Assembly (NCBI GenBank): GCA_910574965.1
Contig: CAJTDB010000003.1
Location: 1-64,000, forward strand
Length of the DNA: 64,000 nt
Direction of reading: 5' to 3'
Source of the DNA: Lachnospiraceae bacterium
GTDB lineage: Bacteria > Bacillota > Clostridia > Lachnospirales > Lachnospiraceae
Shown here: positions 41,079 to 49,302 of the stretch, in pieces
Numbering within the stretch: the stretch's first letter is position 1
Layout: every line of letters starts with the position of its first letter
The notes under the pieces: model-generated
What the model was told of the DNA's origin: nothing
The model's database searches: none
The model's input: only the letters and a program-made list of their open reading frames with translations
Made by a program: the position numbers and the translations under genes

Positions 41079-41627
41079 TCATTTATGAATCCCCACCGAT
41101 AAAACCCGGTACTCATACACAAAATTCTGAATCTGTCTGCCTTTTTTCAGGTACTGCTCATATTTCGCCTCTGCATCTGGATTCAGATAATGTATTTTCT
41201 GATTCAGAGAACCGCGCAGAGCGGCCTTTTTGTCGTTTGCCTCTTTTAGATAAGGCCCGTCGACAAGAACATCAGTTCGGTTAAGAAGTTCTAAAAAACA
41301 GTCTTCTCTCTCCAGTTCCTCCCGCGCATATCCGGTAAAGATCAGCACTTCCGTCTGAAAGGAAAGTGCTCCCAGAAACCGAACCAGTTCTGCCGCCTGG
41401 TCAAAAGGCTCCCCGCCCGTAATGGTTATTCCATCTATCCTTCGGTCTGTCAGCCCATTGACATATCCTGCCAGCGTCTCCGGTGCCAGATACTGCTCCG
41501 GATGCTGCGTCCAAAGTTCCGGATTGGCGCATCCCGCGCATTTTCTGCTGCAGCCGGCCACCCAAAGAACGACCCGCTCTCCAGGGCCAAGAGCCGTGAC
41601 CGGGTACAGGATTCGATCAACATACAT
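41079..41627 (-). CDS. Radical SAM protein, NrdG/activase-like
   Basis: A 182-aa protein. The cluster motif CSRKCAGC gives Cys 26, 30 and 33 (CxxxCxxC), followed by ITITGGEPFDQ, the SAM-binding GGE. The short length matches glycyl-radical-enzyme activases such as NrdG. No glycyl radical enzyme is in the window, so the target may be a protein of this operon. A 100-bp gap follows before the Clp-type gene; it contains an in-frame non-stop remnant (AREKEIEKRLNMFEARE) without a good start. Confidence 0.85.
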   Translation of the reverse strand: MYVDRILYPVTALGPGERVVLWVAGCSRKCAGCANPELWTQHPEQYLAPETLAGYVNGLTDRRIDGITITGGEPFDQAAELVRFLGALSFQTEVLIFTGYAREELEREDCFLELLNRTDVLVDGPYLKEANDKKAALRGSLNQKIHYLNPDAEAKYEQYLKKGRQIQNFVYEYRVLSVGIHK

Positions 41628-41639
41628 CTTGTCTCTCCC

Positions 41640-42272
41640 TTAAATAATCTCCACCCGGATCTGCTCTCTGTCCATAATAATCACATCCCCGTCCGAAAGC
41701 CGAAGCTGCCGCCCGGCATTTTGAGGCACTCCGTTATAAAGCGGCCGTCCTTTGATGGTCATAGCATACCATCCCGCCGGCGTGTGCCGAAGGCTGATCT
41801 GCTGTCCGGTTTGAAGCTGCTTTAAGACCGTACCGTTTTCCCCCAGAATACCTCCCTGCTCTCCTACCGTCTCCGGCATCACCCCCGGACGGCTCAGCAG
41901 AAACAGACGCATAGAAGAAGTATCCCTGACAGCCCTGGCCAAAGGACTCTTCTTTACCGGCTGCGCAGAAGACTTTGACGCCGCCTGATCCAGTCCTGCC
42001 TGAAACAGATAACCGCAGCAAATACAGGCCAGCGGAAAGATGCCGTCCGTGACCGGAGCCTTTTCCCCACATTCCGGACAGATGATCACATCCCCCGAAG
42101 GGAACTTGTCTTTGTCTGCCGCCAAAACATCGTCGTCTTTTGTTTCCCAGACAGTCGTTATCTTTGGCTGCTCGTTTGCCTTCTCTGTCAGATATTTCCC
42201 GCACCGGATGCAGTAGCTCCTTCCTGAAGCATTGACCTCATTACAATGCACGCATCTTTTTCCCGCCTGCAC
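41640..42272 (-). CDS. Zinc-ribbon protein with FHA-like C-terminus (210 aa)
   Basis: The GTG start at 42272 overlaps the preceding gene by 32 bp, with AGGAGG 11 bases upstream. Two zinc ribbons are visible: CVHC...CIRCG (residues 7-25) and CPECG...CICCG (about 66-87). The last 80 residues are beta-rich (MTIKGRPLYNGVP, then LRLSDGDVIIMDREQIRVEI) and fit the end of an FHA domain, though the usual pThr-binding Arg/Ser are not obvious. It is probably a phospho-reader or adaptor tied to the kinase-phosphatase pair. Confidence 0.7.
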   Translation of the reverse strand: MQAGKRCVHCNEVNASGRSYCIRCGKYLTEKANEQPKITTVWETKDDDVLAADKDKFPSGDVIICPECGEKAPVTDGIFPLACICCGYLFQAGLDQAASKSSAQPVKKSPLARAVRDTSSMRLFLLSRPGVMPETVGEQGGILGENGTVLKQLQTGQQISLRHTPAGWYAMTIKGRPLYNGVPQNAGRQLRLSDGDVIIMDREQIRVEII

Positions 42273-43557
42273 GACGCCGTTTCCTCCTGTCGATCTTCTG
42301 CGGCCTCAAAGTCTTATCGGCGGCAGTATTCGCCGTCCCTGCACCCTTCTGAGTATCCGCACTCATTTTGTAAGTATATTTCCTGTCCGGTTCTAAATAA
42401 CTCTTCTGCTTCAAAAAGACTCCCCGCAGGACCAGCGCTTCCACAATCTCCGGATGCGCAGCGCAGAAATCAATCTGGCGCTCATAGCTGAAATTCCTGT
42501 CTGCCTCCGTAACGACCGGATCATCTCCCAAAACGGTCATCCGCATCATCACCGCCCCGGACCGGTCGGTAAAGACACTGATTCCTGTCCGTCCGTCTGC
42601 CTGGTAAAGACTGTGATCCATCTCTCCTTTGTCTTTCCTTGCAAGTACCCTGGAAGAGACAAATGTATATCCCAGCTCTACCATAACATCGTTAATCTGA
42701 TCTGCGATATAATCCATCTCGTCCTGCTTCCGGTACTGCTCTTTCAGCCTTTCGGTCTCTTCCTTCAGATCTTTTCCGGCAGGAAAATCCGAAAGGGCCT
42801 TCGGGTTCGTCCCTGTCAGACAGGCAAGAGCCAGATAGGTGTCGTAAAGGGCCTGCTCCTCCCGCCATCTGCGAAGAAGCTCCTCCTCTTCATTGACCAG
42901 CCCCTGCAGTGCATCCTGCACCTGCCCTGTATCCCAGCCGCGGTCAAGCTCCGTTTCCAGCACCTGCAGTCCGGTCTCTGCCCGGCGGACAAAGTGCAGC
43001 AGCTCCCGGCAGCCTGTCTTTTGTCCTGCTTTGGCTAGATGCTTCCGGAAATCCTGAATTTGTATCTTTAGCCTCTGCTGGTCGTATCGGCACCGAAAAT
43101 CCATCTGGATTACGTCGATCAAAGCCTCTTTCTTTGCGGCAAACATCTGAAAGTCCCGGCGAACTCTGCCCGTCTGTACAAGCTGCTGTGCTGCCGCTGC
43201 CCGATCTGCAAACTGTCCGAGAATCGCCTGGATCTCTTCCTCCGCCTCCTGCAGGCGGACTTTCATCCGCTCTTCGGCTTCGTAATAACTCTGCGGCTGC
43301 TGCACGTTCTGCACCGGTTCTTCCTTCAGTGCCCCGGTCACCTGCGCCAGCCGATTCCCGGCATCGATCCTGCTGACCGGGTCCAGTCCGAACAGGCTTT
43401 CGAGGGCATATTCTTTCAGCGCCTGCAACCTTCTGCAGATCTTTCGATAGGCTCCCTGAGCCTCCTGAAGAAGCCTTAATGCCTCCTGACGCTGCCGTTC
43501 CATCTGCTCCTTCTTAAGCCGCTCTAATTCGGCTTCACTTAATTTCGGGCCGCTCAT
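42241..43557 (-). CDS. Coiled-coil protein with a C-terminal globular domain (438 aa)
   Basis: The start at 43557 has AGAGGTG upstream. Residues 1-280 are long charged helices (LSEAELERLKKEQMERQRQE). A compact alpha/beta domain follows (about 290-400; INDVMVELGYTFVSSRVLAR; TGISVFTDRSGAVMMRMTVL), then a very basic tail (RRKRRRAGGKK). No known enzyme motif is seen. The tail could bind nucleic acid or membrane. It is a likely structural member of the system. Confidence 0.6.
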   Translation of the reverse strand: MSGPKLSEAELERLKKEQMERQRQEALRLLQEAQGAYRKICRRLQALKEYALESLFGLDPVSRIDAGNRLAQVTGALKEEPVQNVQQPQSYYEAEERMKVRLQEAEEEIQAILGQFADRAAAAQQLVQTGRVRRDFQMFAAKKEALIDVIQMDFRCRYDQQRLKIQIQDFRKHLAKAGQKTGCRELLHFVRRAETGLQVLETELDRGWDTGQVQDALQGLVNEEEELLRRWREEQALYDTYLALACLTGTNPKALSDFPAGKDLKEETERLKEQYRKQDEMDYIADQINDVMVELGYTFVSSRVLARKDKGEMDHSLYQADGRTGISVFTDRSGAVMMRMTVLGDDPVVTEADRNFSYERQIDFCAAHPEIVEALVLRGVFLKQKSYLEPDRKYTYKMSADTQKGAGTANTAADKTLRPQKIDRRKRRRAGGKKMRAL

Positions 43558-43608
43558 GTCTGCACCTCTTTTTAAACAAACATATGTTCACGCGGTTTTC
43601 TGTCGATC

Positions 43609-45165
43609 CTAATCGTCATTTTTCCTCGCACGTACAAAAGTTTCCTGAAAGCACTTTTTTGCTTCCTGAAGAGCCTCCTTGGCCGCTCTTAGATTCTGTT
43701 CTGCTATTAACTGCATCTCCTTATTATCTAAAAGTTCCTTTCCGACTTTATAAAACTCCACATTTCCCTCTCTCTGCGCCATCCGGTATCGACAGCCGGC
43801 GCTTGCCCGTATCTCTCTGGCCTGCTCATATTTCTGAAGCGCCTCTTTTTCCGCCGCCTTCCGATCAAAAAGTGCCTTCTGCGCTGCTTTTACATCCACA
43901 AGCTGCTGATCTTCTCTCAAATACCGTTCATCCACTGTTTCGAATCTGACCGGCAATACTTCTGATGGTGCCTGGCTTCCGGCCCGCTGGAAATACTCCT
44001 GGCAGCTTTTCAGCTTTTCATCAATATACGCAATCTTCTCTTTTTCGTTTTTTAGAATATTTTGAAGGATCTGCCTCTGGTCTTCAATTTTCTCTCTAAG
44101 CTCAATCCATGCTTTATATTCTTTCGGACCTATACGGGCCACTTCCCGCATATTTCGGTCCATGCTGTTCAAAAGATCTTTTTTCTTCCGCTCATAATCC
44201 TGAACGATACGCTCCCTCTCGGCTGTGAACTCTTTCCACTGCCGATTCACCTCTTCCAGCGGAATATGCACATCCGGAATCTTGTGCTCCCGGTCATAGA
44301 TCCCCGCCATCGAGCAGTCATCCTCCGCACCATGCCCCTGATCGGCCCAGTATGCCAGGCATCGTTCCAGATACGCTCTCTGGGACAAAGTAAGTCCGCC
44401 CTCCTCTTGTCTGGCTTCGTCCTTTTCCTCAAACTCTTCTAGTTTTCTGAACAGATCCCGGACAGTTTCTTTAAACGCAGACGCATCCATACAGTCCCCG
44501 ACACCATCCGACGAGACGACAACTGCCTGAGGAAGCCGGGACGTGCCAAGACTCCGGAACGCTTCGCTTCTGGTAAACAGGTCCGTATCACACAGGGAAG
44601 CCGGCGATCCGGTCTCACTCTTTGGATCTTCCGCAAGAGGTTCATAATAAGTCCCGTCGGAATCGATGCAAAGCAGCACTCCGTCACCGATCTGCATAAC
44701 GAGAAAAAGCTCCCCGCATAAAGCCGCTGTCAGAAAAGTTGCGCCGTAAATGTTCTGCAGTCCCTGACCTGCCTTATAGATCCCGCGCACACGCTCCGAC
44801 AAAGTTTCCAGTTCTTCGGGCATCAGCGGAAATTCCCGAATGTCTTCCATCACCTTCTGATCCCAGCACTGCTTAATACTGCGTTTCAGTCGGTCCTCCA
44901 CGGCAAAGGTGAACTGACGTTCTTCTTCCCCCTGTTCCAGATACAGTTCAAAAAAACGTCTTAAAACTTCAACGGCACTCTCGCATCCGAATCTGGCCCC
45001 TTTGGCACTTCGAAAACAGTTCCGGTCACTGTGTCCATCACAGATGACGCAGATGTGGTAGCTCCCGTCCGGACTGCTGTACGATGCGGCAAAATCTTCA
45101 CACTCTGTGTTGTTCTTTACGTGGGAATAGCCTTTGGCATAATCACTGAATGTTTTATATTTCAT
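43609..45165 (-). CDS. PP2C-type Ser/Thr phosphatase with coiled-coil tail
   Basis: A 518-aa protein. The first 300 residues are a PP2C fold with the metal-binding residues in ECEDF, VICDGHSD, QIGDGVLL, SSDGVGD and EDDCSMAGI; the usual DGxGG is DGHSD. Residues about 310-518 are coiled coil (LLNSMDRNMREVARIG; EKEALQKYEQAREIRA). It should reverse phosphorylation by the operon kinase and be held in the complex by its coil. PP2C next to vWA and kinase genes is the core of the TerY-P type triads. Confidence 0.88.
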   Translation of the reverse strand: MKYKTFSDYAKGYSHVKNNTECEDFAASYSSPDGSYHICVICDGHSDRNCFRSAKGARFGCESAVEVLRRFFELYLEQGEEERQFTFAVEDRLKRSIKQCWDQKVMEDIREFPLMPEELETLSERVRGIYKAGQGLQNIYGATFLTAALCGELFLVMQIGDGVLLCIDSDGTYYEPLAEDPKSETGSPASLCDTDLFTRSEAFRSLGTSRLPQAVVVSSDGVGDCMDASAFKETVRDLFRKLEEFEEKDEARQEEGGLTLSQRAYLERCLAYWADQGHGAEDDCSMAGIYDREHKIPDVHIPLEEVNRQWKEFTAERERIVQDYERKKKDLLNSMDRNMREVARIGPKEYKAWIELREKIEDQRQILQNILKNEKEKIAYIDEKLKSCQEYFQRAGSQAPSEVLPVRFETVDERYLREDQQLVDVKAAQKALFDRKAAEKEALQKYEQAREIRASAGCRYRMAQREGNVEFYKVGKELLDNKEMQLIAEQNLRAAKEALQEAKKCFQETFVRARKNDD

Positions 45166-45227
45166 AGATTTTCCCTTTCATCTTTTATCCGATCTCCTCT
45201 GCCAGCCATCGCCTGCCAAGCGCCGGA

Positions 45228-46040
45228 TCAGATAAAACTGTTGTTATCATAGATGTCGTTGAAATCGCTCCCGTCACCAAAAGGCTGGAAAGGATCCGAC
45301 GCATCAAAGGAATCATCAGCCCCGCCTGCCCCGAATGCGTCGCCTCCTGCTCCCTGCACGTTATGTTTTGTCTGAACTGCAATGGTGTGAATCGTTTTGG
45401 CCTGTATCTCCGCCACGATAGCCTGCGCATCTACCGCATTAATGATCCCTTCTGCTGCATTGGATACAAAATGTTCCACTGCGGCGCGGGCTCCCGGACT
45501 ATTGATGGTATCATTTCCGATCAGAACCGCAAAGCGCTGAGAGGACTTAAACCATCCGTTCTCTAAGAGCCGGTCAAGTTCCGGCTGATAATCATCGTCT
45601 TCTGTAGGCTCCCCATCGGTCATGAACATAATATACGGCTGTGCGATCTTGCCTGTATGGGCCATAAATTCATTTCTTGTCAGTTTTTCTCCCAGCGTCT
45701 GAAATGCTCTGCTGTAATAAGTCACCCATCGGCTGCAGGCAATCTCTTCATGATCGTACTCCAGAATCGGCGTCGGATTCACAATCCATCTGGCCGTCTC
45801 GTCAAAGGTCATAATGGCGATCCGAAGTTCGAACTCCGAGATACTTTTTTTCTGAAGCTCACGAAGCACCGGAACCATCCGGGTAAACGCCTCATTAACC
45901 GCATGGATCCGGCCCTCTCCTTTCATACTCCCGGACACGTCCACGACAAAAAACATATTCAAAAGTTTTTGGGTTCCTTTGGTTGGAATTCCTCCAAGCT
46001 GCGGGGTATAAGCCTCGCTTCCCATCTTATCGTCTGTCAT
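45228..46040 (-). CDS. TerY-like vWA protein with acidic Phe-rich tail (270 aa)
   Basis: A von Willebrand A domain with a complete MIDAS: DVSGSMKGEG (about 34-43) and MTDGEPTEDDDY (about 141). The N-terminus (YTPQLGGIPTKGTQKLL) is like that of the vWA protein at 48120-49244. The tail is Gly/Asp/Phe-rich (DAFGAGGADDSFDASDPFQP) and shares the DPF motif of that protein. The ribosome site is weak. vWA proteins use a bound metal to hold protein partners, so it is probably a metal-dependent scaffold. Confidence 0.85.
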   Translation of the reverse strand: MTDDKMGSEAYTPQLGGIPTKGTQKLLNMFFVVDVSGSMKGEGRIHAVNEAFTRMVPVLRELQKKSISEFELRIAIMTFDETARWIVNPTPILEYDHEEIACSRWVTYYSRAFQTLGEKLTRNEFMAHTGKIAQPYIMFMTDGEPTEDDDYQPELDRLLENGWFKSSQRFAVLIGNDTINSPGARAAVEHFVSNAAEGIINAVDAQAIVAEIQAKTIHTIAVQTKHNVQGAGGDAFGAGGADDSFDASDPFQPFGDGSDFNDIYDNNSFI

Positions 46041-46103
46041 ATTTCTTTCTCATCTACGCGGCATGGAGCCGGTAAATGATTTCCTCCTTTCTTTTGCACC
46101 TCA

Positions 46104-46706
46104 TCAACTGCCGAAAATTTCCGCAAACCTTGCACACTCTTCGGCATTTTCCGTCTGTTGATAAAACGTCATTCCAATTCTAGACAGTTCACTGGACAGA
46201 TCCAAAAGCCGGATGACCCGATCCGCCCGGTCGTCCGCAAGACGGAGCAGTTCCCTTTCCGGATTCCAGGAATCCTCTCCGGTCAGCACGACATAAGTAC
46301 ATGCATTTCGATATCCTTCCAGGATTCTAAGCTGCTCCATTTCCTTTGTATACTCCCCCTCGTCCGCCGGCTTTCCGTCAGTAATAAGAAAAAGATAGTC
46401 CCAGGACATACCGTTTTTCATAAGTTCCCAAAGCCCGCGGCAGAGACAAGCATAGGAAGTCGTCGGGTAAAATCCTTCTGCCCCTGCTTCCACCGTCACA
46501 TATGGAAATCTTTGTTCGCGAACTTTCTTTGCCGGCTGCAAAAGCTCCATCTGTTCATGAAACACAGCCAGGCTGGCGTACATATGTTCTTTTTCGTCCA
46601 GACCCCGAAGCACATCCATCCCTTCTGTCAGCGCCGCATTGACTGCCGCAATCTTCTGCCCATACATACTTCCCGAAATATCCAGAACAAAGAAAAACAA
46701 ACTCAT
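46104..46706 (-). CDS. vWA protein (200 aa)
   Basis: The start at 46706 overlaps the preceding stop by 4 bp (ATGA). It begins directly with the first strand, MSLFFFVLDISGSMYG (MIDAS DxSxS), and has YLFLITDGKPADEGEY for the second acidic site. There is no tail. It is the smallest of the three vWA proteins of this operon and close in size to TerY of tellurite-resistance-type loci. Confidence 0.82.
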   Translation of the reverse strand: MSLFFFVLDISGSMYGQKIAAVNAALTEGMDVLRGLDEKEHMYASLAVFHEQMELLQPAKKVREQRFPYVTVEAGAEGFYPTTSYACLCRGLWELMKNGMSWDYLFLITDGKPADEGEYTKEMEQLRILEGYRNACTYVVLTGEDSWNPERELLRLADDRADRVIRLLDLSSELSRIGMTFYQQTENAEECARFAEIFGS

Positions 46707-48094
46707 CCTCTGCCTGCTCCCTTTAAACCTCTGACCGCTGTATCCGTGTCCGAAGCAGGCAGAGCCTCTCCGCTCATCACACGAATACATATGTTCTCTG
46801 TTACTGTCAGCTTCATTCCCTCTTCCAGTTTTACCTTCTTGCCCGGAGCTACGGTAAAGGTCTTCTTATCCATCTCGATCACCCACCGGGAATCCATATG
46901 ATTTTCCAGAAATCCCTCTGCATCAATCCCGCCGATGATCCCGTTGGTCTTTGCATCATAAGGCACTCCTGCATGGTACCAGTAAATTGCTTTTTTGGCC
47001 CATACGGGAATCCGGTATTCCCCAATGACCATAAACGGCACTTTATTCGGGACTTCCGGATCACACAGACGGAACTGACGGTTCACATACACAAGACAGT
47101 CCCGAAGCTTTTGCATCTGTTTCTGCCACTCTGCCAGATCCATCCTGCTGCTTTGGTCCCCGGTCCCCTGTGCAAACACCCGTTCAAAAATCCGCCGGAG
47201 ATATCCGGGAATCCCTTTCCACTTTCCCCATGCATGTTGTCCTGCATATGCGGACAACTGTTTTCCTCCATCGGAAAATACAAACTTATGTTCTCCTTTG
47301 TGAATCTCCTCCAGCGCCCTTTTCGTCAGGCATGGATATTGGACCAGTGTTCCGGCACCATCAAACGGATCCTCCATGCACAGAAGCCGAAAAGTCGTAT
47401 ATTCCAAAAAATTCAGAAGTTCCGCCGCTTTCGGCATCTCCGGAATCTCTTTCCCCGGTTCTGATGCAAACCCATACACATATCGGTCCTTTCCTTTCGA
47501 CGCAGGAGAAAGGCACTGTTCGATCAGTATTCGAATATCTCCGTTTTCCACATGGACATAGACAACTTCCGGACAAAAGGAATACAGCAACTCACCAAAA
47601 TATTCCTGTATCCCCGCTACAGCATCCGACAGATTCAGCGCTGCTAACACACGGGCCCGCAGGGGAAATTCCGGCAGCAGCACTGCTTCGTCAATCCGCC
47701 GGTATTTCTCCAAAAAACCTTCCGGAAGTTCACTGACCGTATAGACATTCCTGCACCCGTCTTCTGCCGGTTCCGTCGTATAGCAGAACGGAGCTACAAT
47801 CCCTTTGCACGCTCTTCGGCTGCGAAGGTTATCCAGTATCTGGATCTCCAGCTCTTCCGCTTCCTCCTCCGTCCAGTCCCCGGAATGTTTCGAAAAGAAA
47901 TGCCGGAGAATCTCCCGTCTCGTATCATGGATCTGCTCCGGTTTCAGTCCATAATACGACTGCAGCAATACCAGCTCTTTTGTATCCGGATCTTTCATCA
48001 CCTGTTTGAACCCCTCATGGATGCGGTAGAAGAACCGGTCCCCAAGCTTGACTCCTTTCCCGTCCGGCCTGACCTTAAATTCTGTTTTCTGCAT
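46703..48094 (-). CDS. Hypothetical regulatory protein with FHA-like end (463 aa)
   Basis: The start is at 48094. The N-terminal 340 residues are not recognised with confidence; the layout (a basic strand-rich start, then VYTVSELPEGFLEKYRRI, then a helical part) could be a much-changed kinase fold, but I see no catalytic motifs. A WYHAGVPYDAKTNGIIGG segment leads into a beta-rich end (SRWVIEMDKKTFTVAPGKKV; LEEGMKLTV) like the ends of the kinase at 49303 and the 206-aa protein at 27171. It lies between two vWA genes. Confidence 0.55.
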   Translation of the reverse strand: MQKTEFKVRPDGKGVKLGDRFFYRIHEGFKQVMKDPDTKELVLLQSYYGLKPEQIHDTRREILRHFFSKHSGDWTEEEAEELEIQILDNLRSRRACKGIVAPFCYTTEPAEDGCRNVYTVSELPEGFLEKYRRIDEAVLLPEFPLRARVLAALNLSDAVAGIQEYFGELLYSFCPEVVYVHVENGDIRILIEQCLSPASKGKDRYVYGFASEPGKEIPEMPKAAELLNFLEYTTFRLLCMEDPFDGAGTLVQYPCLTKRALEEIHKGEHKFVFSDGGKQLSAYAGQHAWGKWKGIPGYLRRIFERVFAQGTGDQSSRMDLAEWQKQMQKLRDCLVYVNRQFRLCDPEVPNKVPFMVIGEYRIPVWAKKAIYWYHAGVPYDAKTNGIIGGIDAEGFLENHMDSRWVIEMDKKTFTVAPGKKVKLEEGMKLTVTENICIRVMSGEALPASDTDTAVRGLKGAGRG

Positions 48095-48119
48095 CTATCC
48101 TCCTCCTCGGCTGGTCATT

Positions 48120-49244
48120 TCAGAAAGGCAGACCGGCATCCGTCCCGCCGAAAGGATCATTGCCTCCGTCTGCAGAGCTTCTAAAAGGATCATCATCCGG
48201 CATGTCAAAAGGGGCACTGTCCCCGCCGGCACCACCTGCGCCGAAAGGATCATCATCTTTGCTGCTGCCGTCCTTGCCAAACGGATCATTCGTCCCGGCG
48301 TCACCGCTGTCTCCGAACGGATCATCTGTCCCGGCGTCATCGCTGTCCCCGAACGGATCATCCGTCCCGGCATCACTGCCGTCTCCGAACGGATCATCCG
48401 TCCCGGCACCACTGCCGCCTCCGAACGGATCATCCGTCCCCACTTTGCTGCTGTTTCCAGACGGACCGCTGTCTCCGTCTATCGATGCACTGCCGAACGG
48501 ATCCTGCTTCCCGTTAAAATCAGCCGATGCATTGTCGCTATCCTGTCCGCCGGAGGGTATCGGAGTCCCTGCCACCGTATGCATCGTGGCAAGATTAAGC
48601 TTCTGCATGATAACCGTGCTGTCCTCTGCTGCCACAATCTCGTTCTCCGGATCTTCTACGAACTGCCGGACCGCATCCCTGGCAGAAGAATTATAAATGG
48701 CATCCCCAAGAAGCACCGCACTTCTGCTGGCGTTCGTAAACCACCCGTTTTTCAAAAGTTCATCCAGATCGTTCTGGTAATCGTCTGTAGGTTCTCCGTC
48801 TGTCAAAAACATAATAGCCGGAGCAGCAACTTTTCCTTTATGCTGCATAAATCGGTCTTTTCTCAGCACTTTGTTCAGTTCATGAAACGCTGCGCCATAT
48901 TCCGTCAGACCCGGACGGACCCGGATCTCCTCCAGATTCATCTCCTCTACCGGTGTAAGCTGCAGATCCCATTTTGTACTGGAAGTAAAACTCATGACCG
49001 CCACTTTCATATCCAGATTGTGTTCTTCCTTGATATCTTTGAGTTTGAATTTCAGCTCCTGAAGCGCTGCATTGACCGCTGCAATCCTGTCCCCTTTCAT
49101 AGTCATGCTGCAGTCTATAATAAAAATGACCACCAGCAGCTTTGTATTCCCTTTTGTCTTCATACCCCCTATAGGCGGTGTAACCGACTGCTGCGTATCA
49201 AAAGGATCGCCAAAGGGATCATGAAATGTTGTATCAACTGCCAT
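48120..49244 (-). CDS. TerY-like vWA protein with DPFG-repeat tail (374 aa)
   Basis: Residues 25-230 are a vWA domain: IIDCSMTMKGDR (a variant DxSxT MIDAS) and MFLTDGEPTDDY. Residues about 235-374 are a low-complexity acidic tail. It contains five 12-residue units of the type GTDDPFGDGSDA (about 268-324) and more DPFG copies on both sides; the N-terminus also has FHDPFGDPFD. The repeats are visible in DNA as 36-bp units (48275-48440). Repeated DPF motifs suggest a multivalent docking chain for one partner. Confidence 0.85.
   Translation of the reverse strand: MAVDTTFHDPFGDPFDTQQSVTPPIGGMKTKGNTKLLVVIFIIDCSMTMKGDRIAAVNAALQELKFKLKDIKEEHNLDMKVAVMSFTSSTKWDLQLTPVEEMNLEEIRVRPGLTEYGAAFHELNKVLRKDRFMQHKGKVAAPAIMFLTDGEPTDDYQNDLDELLKNGWFTNASRSAVLLGDAIYNSSARDAVRQFVEDPENEIVAAEDSTVIMQKLNLATMHTVAGTPIPSGGQDSDNASADFNGKQDPFGSASIDGDSGPSGNSSKVGTDDPFGGGSGAGTDDPFGDGSDAGTDDPFGDSDDAGTDDPFGDSGDAGTNDPFGKDGSSKDDDPFGAGGAGGDSAPFDMPDDDPFRSSADGGNDPFGGTDAGLPF
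48275..48440. repeat. 36-bp tandem repeats encoding the DPFG units
   Basis: The core ACGGATCATC recurs at 48281, 48317, 48353, 48389 and 48425, exactly 36 bp apart. The repeat keeps the reading frame, so its copy number can vary without breaking the gene. Confidence 0.85.
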
Positions 49245-49302
49245 ACGTTCGTTCCTCCTTGTTATTATTTTAACAATTTCTCTGAGAAGGCATATTCTGC
49301 CC

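Noticed and set aside
48095-48433. A 112-codon frame with MIRSETAV-like repeats
   Set aside because: Off-frame reading of the DPFG DNA repeats in the vWA gene.
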